A DNA stretch of 34,880 nt, from the NCBI RefSeq assembly GCF_003946025.1, contig NZ_RHNR01000031.1, forward strand, positions 1 through 34,880. The letters are read 5' to 3'. The notes beneath the pieces are model-generated. The model did not search any database. It worked only from the letters and a program-made list of their open reading frames with translations, and was not told the origin of the DNA. Positions 21,951-28,897 of the stretch are shown here, one piece after another (the first letter of the stretch is position 1; every line of letters begins with the position of its first letter). Source of the DNA: Lacticaseibacillus songhuajiangensis. Lineage in GTDB: Bacteria > Bacillota > Bacilli > Lactobacillales > Lactobacillaceae. Position numbers and translations under genes: made by a program.

Positions 21951-23045
21951 GTGTTATCGAGAATGTTGAATATAAAGCCTTATGCTTTTGGAGAATTTAT
22001 GTTGAAAGAACAAAATGCGATTTGTTGTTGGTTAAAGTGGTGTAATGACAACGAAATTAAACCGTGGCTTTTTGATTTTAAACAGTTTTTTCGCGATAGT
22101 GTGTGGACATCAGATAAAATCAATGATGAAACTCATTTGAACGAATGGTTACTATACAAATTTGAAAAAAAGTACTCAGAAAATGTAAAGAAGGTTCCTC
22201 CCCTTTTAAACTGCTTTGAAAAGGGAAAGAAAGTGGATAAAGATCCAGACAAGATTGCTCGTCCTATTTACAAAGTACTAGGTTGGATAGATTCCAATAG
22301 CATTCATGCCGATGGTGATCAGATGAATTCGTTTCAAACGACATTTACCCAATTGTTTGCGATTAAATCTTCTAACCGAGGGAGAACAAATGGTGCACCG
22401 TTCTCAGATGAAAATCTAGAGTGTTACCGAAAACATTATTTTGAACAAATTCCTGAAGTTAGCGATTTGTTCAAAGAAATGGTGCAAGACCTTCAGCAGA
22501 GCCCCCAAAATTCTAAACAGAATATATTTAATGAATTTGCATTTAGAAAGAACGAATTAATCTTTAAAAACTTAAAAGAATTTGCGGGATTGACGCATTC
22601 GATAGGTAATTTTATTGTCATGCCCGTTAAATATAATCTTGTTCGTGGTTCTGCAGAACAAGTACGTGATTATTGGGACTTATCTCTGCAAGTTATTCAT
22701 GATTTATTTTATTCTGCAGGGGATATTGGAAGATCTGCATGGAAAAATTTTGTTGAACAGTTTTATTTACAACCTTTTGTTCGTCGGAATGATTATTCTG
22801 TAGGTGAATTATGGACTGGACACTTGACTGGTCAAATTTACCCACAAAGTTCTGTGCAAGTTGAGGAATTCTATTATCGTGTGAACATGTTGATTGAAGA
22901 ACGTGGAAAGTGGATTACCAGAATTCTATGTGAAAAATTAGATAGTGAATTAGATAGTGAAACGAAAAAATTTTACCTTAAAGAGTTGAAACTTGGTTCT
23001 ATGGATCACATTCGTTTCTATGATGAAATCATCGAAAAAGAGTAA
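21951..23045 (+). CDS. AT-rich orphan gene, hypothetical protein
   Basis: This frame of up to 364 residues has base composition near one-third GC, against well over half for its neighbours, and AT-ending codons throughout, which signals transfer. The start is uncertain: GTG 21951, ATG 21963 (MLNIKPYAFGEF) or ATG 21999, which has GGAG close upstream. The protein is soluble, Lys/Glu/Phe/Trp rich, with no signal or membrane helix. A segment near residues 215-250 (SIGNFIVMPVKYNLVRG then YWDLSLQVIHDLFYS) faintly recalls hypothetical proteins I know as DUF6994; this is from memory and unverified. No function is claimed. Its position alone between palindromes, as a single cargo gene, would suit a defence or toxin-like gene, but no catalytic motif is seen. 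Confidence 0.75.
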   Translation: MLSRMLNIKPYAFGEFMLKEQNAICCWLKWCNDNEIKPWLFDFKQFFRDSVWTSDKINDETHLNEWLLYKFEKKYSENVKKVPPLLNCFEKGKKVDKDPDKIARPIYKVLGWIDSNSIHADGDQMNSFQTTFTQLFAIKSSNRGRTNGAPFSDENLECYRKHYFEQIPEVSDLFKEMVQDLQQSPQNSKQNIFNEFAFRKNELIFKNLKEFAGLTHSIGNFIVMPVKYNLVRGSAEQVRDYWDLSLQVIHDLFYSAGDIGRSAWKNFVEQFYLQPFVRRNDYSVGELWTGHLTGQIYPQSSVQVEEFYYRVNMLIEERGKWITRILCEKLDSELDSETKKFYLKELKLGSMDHIRFYDEIIEKE

Positions 23046-23225
23046 GTGTCAAAGAGATAGATTATTTATATTTCCCATTTTCATGATATTTGGATTGAGA
23101 CAGTTGAGAAATAAAGCTGATTACTTTCATCACGTTGATAGTGGGTTGCCTAAGTCGAGTGTTAGACATCTAATGTAGAAACGCGTCCGTTGTGTTAGAA
23201 TTTACCAGTGTCTTAAATCGAAATA

Positions 23226-23327
23226 CGTGCGCACCGCGCAACTTGGTGCAGCACGTGGCAAAGGGCAGATTAGACAATGCGCAACTACCTTGAATAGTTG
23301 GCTTTGGCTGGTCTGCTCCTTTGCCAC
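23226..23327. repeat. Two adjacent hairpins upstream of dnaB
   Basis: The first, CGTGC/GCACG with CACC/GGTG, lies at about 23226-23255. The second has arms GTGGCAAAGG (23255) and CCTTTGCCAC (ending 23327), further GCAGA/TCTGC pairing, and an inner CAACTA/TAGTTG hairpin (23282-23300). They do not carry the edge boxes of the other families. 23046-23220 holds no supported gene. Confidence 0.6.
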
Positions 23328-23350
23328 TAGCTTATTAATGTTACATCGTG

Positions 23351-23437
23351 GTCGCGTGCCAAAAGGCAGCCAGTCGATCTCGCGCTTTAGCGCGTAGTGA
23401 GACGGACACCGGATTCTGACCGCCTTTTGGCACAGCT
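23351..23437 (-). repeat. Family A palindromic element, short copy (A4), before dnaB
   Basis: On the minus strand AGCTGTGCCAAAAGGCGG ... GCCTTTTGGCACGCGAC matches the element at 2270-2434, including the stretch GGTGTCCGTCTCACTACGCG and about ten bases beyond GCGAC. The nested hairpin with the AATCCCG tip is absent, replaced by a few bases (CAGAATCC). It ends 9 bases before the AGGAGG of dnaB. Confidence 0.8.
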
Positions 23438-23461
23438 AATTAAAACAGGAGGTAATCTCAC

Positions 23462-24838
23462 ATGGATCAGCCAACAACAGGGCGCCAGCTGCCCCAGAAC
23501 AACGAGGCCGAGCAGGCCGTACTGGGCTCCATTCTTATTGATTCGGACCGGATGGCCGACGCGCAGGAATATGTCACCGAAAATGACTTCTACCGGCGTG
23601 CCAACCAGCTCGTTTTCCACGCGATGACGGAATTGTCAGACCGCGGGGATGCCATCGATAACCTGACCGTGAAGGAAGAACTCGAGCGTGAAAATGCGCT
23701 GGAGGACATCGGCGGGATTACCTACCTAGTGGAATTGGCCGACGCCGTTTCCGCCGTCACCCACGTCAGCTACTACGCGCAGATTGTGAAGCAAAAGGCG
23801 ACTAGCCGGCGCCTGATTCAGGCTGCCAGCACCATCGCCGAGCGTGGCTATGACGACGAGGAAGACCCCGACGTCCAGTTGGAAGAAGCCGAAGAAAAAA
23901 TCGCCCAGATTTCGCAGGGTGGTGGTCAGGACTTCCGGCGCATTTCGGATGTACTGAACTCAGCTATGAACGACATCGACCAACTCATGCAGCAGCATGA
24001 AGAAGTCACCGGGCTCGCAACGGGCTTTCCGGACCTGGACCGGATTACGACCGGTTTTCACGAGGACGAACTCGTGGTTATCGCCGCCCGTCCCGGGATG
24101 GGGAAGACCGCGTTCGCGCTGAATATCGCGCAGAACGTCGGCACCAAGACCGACGAAGCCGTCGCCATTTTCAGCTTGGAAATGGGTGCTGAATCGCTGG
24201 TTAACCGTATGCTCTGCAGTGAAGGTAGCATCAATGCCAACCACCTGCGCACCGGGCAACTGACGGAAGAAGAAACCCGCAACCTGATTGTGGCCATGGG
24301 TTCGCTCGCCAAGACAAACATCTACTTCGACGACACACCAGGGGTGCGTGTGGGTGAAATTCGCGCAAAATGCCGCCGTTTAGCCCGCCAGCCGAACACG
24401 CACCTTGGCCTCATTGTGATTGACTACCTGCAACTGATTGAAGGTTCCGGTAAGGAAAACCGTCAGCAGGAAGTCTCCGATATTTCCCGGCAGCTCAAGA
24501 AGCTAGCTAAGGAACTGCACGTTCCGGTCATCGCCATGAGTCAATTGTCCCGTGGTGTTGAACAGCGTCAGGATAAGCGGCCAGTTCTGTCTGATATTCG
24601 TGAATCTGGGGCGATTGAACAAGATGCCGACATCGTGGCCTTCCTGTACCGTGACGATTACTATCGTGATGAAGAGGGCGGCGATGACGACGACAATGAG
24701 CAGGATCCAGAAGATCAGGATGTAGGGGAAATGGAAATCATCATTGAGAAGAACCGTAGTGGTGCGCGGGGGACGGTTAAGTTACTGTTCGTGAAGTCAC
24801 TGAACAAGTTCTCCTCGATTGCCTACCAGCCATCGTAG
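23462..24838 (+). CDS. dnaB: Replicative DNA helicase DnaB (DnaC in Bacillus nomenclature)
   Basis: This 458-residue hexameric helicase unwinds DNA at the replication fork. The N-terminal primase-interacting domain (about 8-110) begins with PQNNEAEQAVLGSILID. The RecA-like domain has Walker A AARPGMGKTAFALN (about 207-220), Walker B LIVIDYLQLI and the DnaB motif SDIRESGAIEQDADIVAFLYR. The acidic insertion DDDDNEQDPEDQD near residues 408-420 is unusual in strength. AGGAGG lies at 23447-23452 before ATG 23462. Normally the next gene after rplI. Confidence 0.97.
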   Translation: MDQPTTGRQLPQNNEAEQAVLGSILIDSDRMADAQEYVTENDFYRRANQLVFHAMTELSDRGDAIDNLTVKEELERENALEDIGGITYLVELADAVSAVTHVSYYAQIVKQKATSRRLIQAASTIAERGYDDEEDPDVQLEEAEEKIAQISQGGGQDFRRISDVLNSAMNDIDQLMQQHEEVTGLATGFPDLDRITTGFHEDELVVIAARPGMGKTAFALNIAQNVGTKTDEAVAIFSLEMGAESLVNRMLCSEGSINANHLRTGQLTEEETRNLIVAMGSLAKTNIYFDDTPGVRVGEIRAKCRRLARQPNTHLGLIVIDYLQLIEGSGKENRQQEVSDISRQLKKLAKELHVPVIAMSQLSRGVEQRQDKRPVLSDIRESGAIEQDADIVAFLYRDDYYRDEEGGDDDDNEQDPEDQDVGEMEIIIEKNRSGARGTVKLLFVKSLNKFSSIAYQPS

Positions 24839-24850
24839 TGGTGAACCTAC

Positions 24851-24878
24851 TCTTAGAACACTAAGAATAAATTTTGAT
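24851..24878 (+). terminator. Weak terminator-like hairpin after dnaB
   Basis: TCTTAG-AACA-CTAAGA forms a 6-bp stem followed by ATAAATTTTG. It is short and AT-rich; termination here would be partial. Confidence 0.4.
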
Positions 24879-24897
24879 TGTGTCACGATACTACACA

Positions 24898-25015
24898 GTC
24901 GCGTGCTAAAAGGCAGGGCTCTAATGTATAGGGACACGCCAACAGAAATCTTAAATGCGGGATTTCCGTCGTCGTGTCCTTATACACCGGGTCCTAAACG
25001 ACTTTTAGCACAGCC
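24898..25015 (-). repeat. Family A palindromic element (A5) before the beta-barrel repeat gene
   Basis: On the minus strand GGCTGTGCTAAAAG ... CCTTTTAGCACGCGAC; compared with the copies at 2270 and 23351, a C-G pair in the arms has become T-A on both arms. Inner arms GTATAGGGACACG and CGTGTCCTTATAC flank the tip AATCCCGCATTTAAGATT (24947-24964). It ends 2 bases before the GGGAGG of the next gene. Confidence 0.75.
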
Positions 25016-25031
25016 TTGGGAGGTTAATGCA

Positions 25032-26192
25032 ATGGACGGAATTATGATGAGCTTACTCGCTGCCAAGGCGCAGCGCCTGCTAATTAACCTCTACCAAAAG
25101 GACGTGGAGGATTTCTACACCGGTTATGTGCAGGAAGTGGCCAGCGACGGTGTGGTGCTGAATACTTACAGTGACGCGGGTTTGGCCGATGGGGCCGCCT
25201 ACGTCACTTTGGGTGCCATCGACTCTGTCGAGGTGGCCGGCGCGGATTTGAACACGATGCAGTATCGCATTGCCAAGTCAAACGATAAGGCGTTCAGTGC
25301 GATGCCCGCCGCACCGCTGCGCTTGCCACTGAATGCGGATAACCCGCTGCTCTACCAGGTGGCCGAGAACATGCGCCGTACCGGTCAAGCGGTGGTGGTC
25401 GTGTCGATGGACGCCGAGAATTACCTGGAAGGGCAGATTACTGAAGTGAGCGACAGCGCACTCGTGCTGAAGGTCTTCAACAAGTTCAATTACAGCGATC
25501 ACCGACAGCTCACTGTCGATTTCTCCAGCCTGACCGTCCTCGAGTTTGAGGGTTACGACCTGATGCTGGAGTCAGTGCTGCTCAGTCAGCGCGGTCAGTT
25601 GCAGCACGAACCCACCAGCCGTTACCGCAACAATGGGCAGTTGGGCAAAATTTTCAAAATTGTTCGCGATGCCGGTCAGTTGATTGCGGTGATCACCCGG
25701 GTTAATAACGATAACTTCTACGTCGGCCGCGTGCGCGCCGTCAGCAATGAGTTCGTTGTGATGGCGATGCTCGACATGTCGGGGCAATTTGGCGGCTATG
25801 CCATCATCCGCCTGCGCAACATCAACTTCGTGCTCACGGACTCGGACTATGTGCAGACCGTAGCTTTCTACGAAGCTTGGGCAACAAAACAGCATTTTGC
25901 CCAGGCACCAGGACTCAACCGGGCGCGCGAATTCAATGACGGCGCCGACTTCCTGGCCGACATTGTCGCCGAGGCCGAAATCATGGGTAAGGTGCTGCGC
26001 GTCCGCAGTGCCGAGCAGAGTGACCCGGTGAACGGCAGCATTGTGGCCACTACCGACAAGGGCTTCACGCTCAAGCCGTTCGGGCAGTCGGATGCGGAAG
26101 ACATTAGCTTCCGCTACGAGCAGGTGCTGGATCTGACCTTCGATAGCGTGTACGCGTTCCTGCAGGAGGAATGGCTGCGGGATAGTGAATAG
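25032..26192 (+). CDS. Hypothetical protein with four repeated beta-rich units
   Basis: This 386-residue soluble protein starts at ATG 25032, which has GGGAGG (25018-25023) upstream; ATG 25044 is an alternative. Four similar units of 60-90 residues each contain the pattern aromatic-x-G-x-[VI]-x-x-V-[SA] followed by hydrophobic strands and an acidic loop: DFYTGYVQEVASDGVVLNTY, NYLEGQITEVSDSALVLKVF, NFYVGRVRAVSNEFVVMAML, and a more distant last unit near GSIVATTDKGFTLKPFGQ. This spacing suggests small SH3- or Sm-like barrels. No known family is claimed and no enzyme motif is seen. It lies after dnaB with its own palindromic leader and terminator. Possible roles include nucleic-acid or protein binding; this is inference only. 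Confidence 0.8.
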   Translation: MDGIMMSLLAAKAQRLLINLYQKDVEDFYTGYVQEVASDGVVLNTYSDAGLADGAAYVTLGAIDSVEVAGADLNTMQYRIAKSNDKAFSAMPAAPLRLPLNADNPLLYQVAENMRRTGQAVVVVSMDAENYLEGQITEVSDSALVLKVFNKFNYSDHRQLTVDFSSLTVLEFEGYDLMLESVLLSQRGQLQHEPTSRYRNNGQLGKIFKIVRDAGQLIAVITRVNNDNFYVGRVRAVSNEFVVMAMLDMSGQFGGYAIIRLRNINFVLTDSDYVQTVAFYEAWATKQHFAQAPGLNRAREFNDGADFLADIVAEAEIMGKVLRVRSAEQSDPVNGSIVATTDKGFTLKPFGQSDAEDISFRYEQVLDLTFDSVYAFLQEEWLRDSE

Positions 26193-26202
26193 AATTGACG
26201 CG

Positions 26203-26230
26203 GAGGACTGGCAATCGCCAGTCCTTTTTT
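26203..26230 (+). terminator. Terminator after the beta-repeat gene
   Basis: GGACTGGC-AATC-GCCAGTCC is followed by TTTTTT. Confidence 0.93.
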
Positions 26231-26316
26231 GTTCAATAACAAAACGCTTGTTTTTTGTTGGAAGAGGGCTATCATCTGTATTCATAAGGGTTTGGTTACA
26301 TAATGGGGTGATTTTG

Positions 26317-28092
26317 ATGAAAAAAGTACAGACCTATTTCTCCCTCTACTTCAAAAGTTTCCGCCTCTTCTGGCGAGCGGCCAAGGGCAGCAGCCTTCTG
26401 CTCCTCTTCTTAGTGCCGATTCAGGCCTTAGCACCGGCAGGCTTAATCTGGCTCGCGCAACGTTTGTTGGACGCACTGGTTGCCAAGCAGGCGGTGGTGC
26501 CGCTATTGATCGCGTGGGGTCTCGTGTTCCTGGTGGCGAGTGCCGCGATTCCGGTGAATACCTCTATTCAGGGGATCCTCACGGATAAACTCATTGCCTT
26601 CGTGAACGTCGAATTGATGCACAAGTCAGCGTCCATTCAGGGACTTGGTGCGTTTGAAGATGCCGACTTTTACGATAACCTGCAATTGGTGAGTTCCGAA
26701 GCGTCGTGGCGGCCGGTCAACTTGATTGTGTTCGGGATTAGTGCGGTGCGGGAAGTCATCACAACGGCATCGATGATGTTGCTTCTGGCGCATTACAATC
26801 CGTGGATTGCGCTGGTGCTGCTGGCCGCAATCATTCCGCAGAGTGTGGTCAGTTACCATGTGCAACAAGACGCCTTTGAAACGATGGTGACGCGCAGTCC
26901 GGACGCCCGGAAGTTGCAGTACTATAGTGAGGCACTACTCACGGCGCGCGATGCCAAGGAAGTGCGCCTGTTTGGGGCGTTTACATACTTCATCGATGCC
27001 TACAAGCATCTATACGCCAAAATGCACGCGTCGGTGAAGCACGTGCGCCTGCGACAGATGCGCATTGCGATTCTCTTTCTTATTGTGAGCGTCGTACTCA
27101 GTGTATTTAGCTTACTATGGATGATTACCGCGATTCAGCAGGGTCGCGCTGGAATCGGCGGTCTGTTAGTATTCGCGTCAACGCTGACGGCAACTAGCAG
27201 TAGTATCTATTCGCTGATTGAGAATTCCAGCTTGCTTTACGACACGTTACTGTACATGCAGAAGTATTTTGGCTTCATGAACTATCAGGACGAACAATTG
27301 GCGATTGGTGATGCGGCTTTTCCCGAACATGTTGAAGGTATCACGCTAGACCACGTCAGTTTTAGTTACCCTAATCAGAAGGTGCCGGCGCTGGATGATG
27401 TGTCGCTCACGGTCCGTGGTGGCGAGAAGATTGCGGTCGTCGGTGAGAACGGCTCAGGTAAAACGACGATGGCCAAGCTGCTGATGCGCTTTTACAATCC
27501 GCGCGCCGGCAGCGTGCAGCTGAACGGGACGGATGTGCGTGAGTATGACGTGGCCGATTACCGCCGGCATTTTGGCGCCGTATTCCAAGACTTCTCGAAG
27601 TTCCTGATGCCACTCGGTGCGAGTGTTGGCATTGGTAATCCGGCCAAAATGCAGAACGAGCCAGCCGTGCAAGCTGCACTAGAAGCGGGGGGCATGGCGC
27701 AGGTGATGGCGGCCAAGCAATTGACTGCTACAACGCCACTTGGCAAGCAATATAAGGGCGGCGTGGATCTGTCTGGCGGCGAGTGGCAGAAGCTCGCGAT
27801 TTCCCGCGCGTTCATGCCCGACAGTGCCGTGATGATTCTGGATGAACCAACCGCCGCGCTCGATCCGCGCAGTGAGTACGATGTTTACCAGCGCTTTTTG
27901 AATCTGGCTGCTGGCAAGACGGTGTTCTTCATTACCCACCGCTTGGCCGCTGTCCAGATGGCTGACCGTGTGCTGGTCATGCGCGGCGGCCACGTTGTGG
28001 GCTTCGGGACGCACAAGGAATTGCTCAAGAGTAACGCGTACTACAAGGAATTGTACGAGATGCAGGCATCTGGGTACACGCAGGATGAGTGA
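26317..28092 (+). CDS. ABC half-exporter, fused membrane and ATPase domains
   Basis: This 591-residue type IV ABC exporter half-transporter has five to six membrane helices in residues 20-310 and a C-terminal ATPase. Motifs are Walker A VGENGSGKTTMAK (about 375-387), signature LSGGEWQKLAISRAF, Walker B AVMILDEPTAALDP and H-loop ITHRLAAV. ATG 26317 is chosen (MKKVQTYFSLYFKS); the frame stays open upstream, but that part overlaps the preceding terminator. It probably works as a homodimer. The LSGGEWQ signature is seen in exporters near peptide or bacteriocin genes, but no such gene is visible here. Substrate unknown. Confidence 0.92.
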   Translation: MKKVQTYFSLYFKSFRLFWRAAKGSSLLLLFLVPIQALAPAGLIWLAQRLLDALVAKQAVVPLLIAWGLVFLVASAAIPVNTSIQGILTDKLIAFVNVELMHKSASIQGLGAFEDADFYDNLQLVSSEASWRPVNLIVFGISAVREVITTASMMLLLAHYNPWIALVLLAAIIPQSVVSYHVQQDAFETMVTRSPDARKLQYYSEALLTARDAKEVRLFGAFTYFIDAYKHLYAKMHASVKHVRLRQMRIAILFLIVSVVLSVFSLLWMITAIQQGRAGIGGLLVFASTLTATSSSIYSLIENSSLLYDTLLYMQKYFGFMNYQDEQLAIGDAAFPEHVEGITLDHVSFSYPNQKVPALDDVSLTVRGGEKIAVVGENGSGKTTMAKLLMRFYNPRAGSVQLNGTDVREYDVADYRRHFGAVFQDFSKFLMPLGASVGIGNPAKMQNEPAVQAALEAGGMAQVMAAKQLTATTPLGKQYKGGVDLSGGEWQKLAISRAFMPDSAVMILDEPTAALDPRSEYDVYQRFLNLAAGKTVFFITHRLAAVQMADRVLVMRGGHVVGFGTHKELLKSNAYYKELYEMQASGYTQDE

Positions 28093-28101
28093 AGTGGATG
28101 T

Positions 28102-28141
28102 GAAAAGGTGATTGCACACACGTGTGCAATCACCTTTTTTG
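28102..28141 (+). terminator. Terminator after the ABC half-exporter
   Basis: AAAAGGTGATTGCACA / TGTGCAATCACCTTTTTT is a near-perfect hairpin with a T run. Confidence 0.93.
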
Positions 28142-28184
28142 AATTAGCTGTAATTGTTAAAGACACGATACAACGATGACTGAT

Positions 28185-28230
28185 GTATAGCTGGTGTATA
28201 CCTAATGAGTTATAATAAGCCTGTAGGAGG
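28185..28230 (+). promoter_or_regulatory. Promoter and operator of the toxin-antitoxin operon
   Basis: The inverted repeat GTATA-GCTGGTG-TATAC (28185-28201) is followed by a consensus -10 TATAAT (28211-28216) and AGGAGG (28225-28230). The palindrome sits over the -35 region, where an autoregulating antitoxin would bind. Transcription probably starts only a few bases before the ribosome binding site. Confidence 0.65.
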
Positions 28231-28237
28231 CAATACA

Positions 28238-28516
28238 TTGGATAAAAAAAAGAAGGCTGTTATTACTGCTCGGGTTGACCTCGATACCAAGGAACGTGCT
28301 CGTAAGGTCTTGGAAAATGCCGGCTTAGATATGACCACGGCGATTAATATTTATCTGAAGAAAGTTATTGCGGTTAATGGTGTTCCATTCGCTGTCACCG
28401 CTACAGACCCACTGGATGAAGCAACCCTTAAAGCGCACGATGAGATTCATCGGGGCGAATATGACAGCTTCAATAATGTTGATGACTGGTTTAAGGATTT
28501 GACCAATGGAAATTAA
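28238..28516 (+). CDS. RelB/DinJ family antitoxin
   Basis: This 92-residue antitoxin starts at TTG 28238 (MDKKKKAVITARVDLDTKER). AGGAGG lies 7 bases before it, and an upstream in-frame ATG would place the -10 box inside the gene, so TTG is preferred. The N-terminus is the ribbon-helix-helix DNA-binding part typical of DinJ (AVITARVD...KERARKVLENAGLDMTTAI); the acidic C-terminal part would block the toxin. It overlaps the toxin gene by 11 bases. Expected to repress its own operon through the palindrome at 28185-28201. Confidence 0.9.
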   Translation: MDKKKKAVITARVDLDTKERARKVLENAGLDMTTAINIYLKKVIAVNGVPFAVTATDPLDEATLKAHDEIHRGEYDSFNNVDDWFKDLTNGN

Positions 28517-28793
28517 ACAGGCCAAGCTCTTTAAGAAGCAAGCACGAATGATGCAAAAACGTGGTGTCAACATGCTGGAATTACGCGCAGCGGTTGAGGC
28601 GATTGTCGAAAACAATCACGACAAGCTTGTTAAAATGAACGATCATGCACTAAAAGGACGGTTGATAGGCGACCGTGAATTGCATATTGAGAGTCATGGC
28701 GATTGGCTACTGCGCTATCGGGTAACGGGAGATACGCTCATTTTATGGTTATTAGCAACCGGATCTCATCGCGACGTGCTGAATATTGAGTAA
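28506..28793 (+). CDS. YafQ-family mRNA interferase toxin
   Basis: This 95-residue RelE-superfamily ribosome-dependent endoribonuclease stops growth when free of its antitoxin. Residues aligned with the YafQ active site are present: His47 (DHALKG), His60 (ELHIE), Asp66-Trp67, Arg70-Tyr71 and His88 (TGSHRDVL). A short insertion (SHG, 63-65) lies before the conserved Asp-Trp relative to E. coli YafQ. Antitoxin is encoded immediately upstream with overlapping ends. A terminator follows at once. Confidence 0.92.
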   Translation: MEIKQAKLFKKQARMMQKRGVNMLELRAAVEAIVENNHDKLVKMNDHALKGRLIGDRELHIESHGDWLLRYRVTGDTLILWLLATGSHRDVLNIE

Positions 28794-28794
28794 C

Positions 28795-28833
28795 AAATAG
28801 GCGTCCTCGCATTTCTTGCGGGACGCCTATTTA
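28795..28833. terminator. Terminator between toxin gene and HAD phosphatase gene
   Basis: AAATAGGCGTCC / GGACGCCTATTT stem with A/T flanks; it can serve the plus-strand toxin operon, and possibly the convergent gene. Confidence 0.85.
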
Positions 28834-28897
28834 TATGGCGATATGCACTGAATGACTGTGCAGATGCGCTCTCACTTTTATATTTTGTCGGTGCCGA

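Noticed and set aside
22993..23178. 61-codon frame after the AT-rich orphan
   Set aside because: It starts inside the orphan gene in another frame and shows no start signal or recognisable protein.
2270..25015. CRISPR array or insertion sequence as source of the repeats
   Set aside because: Copies are isolated and far apart, with no regular spacers, transposase gene or constant terminal repeats.
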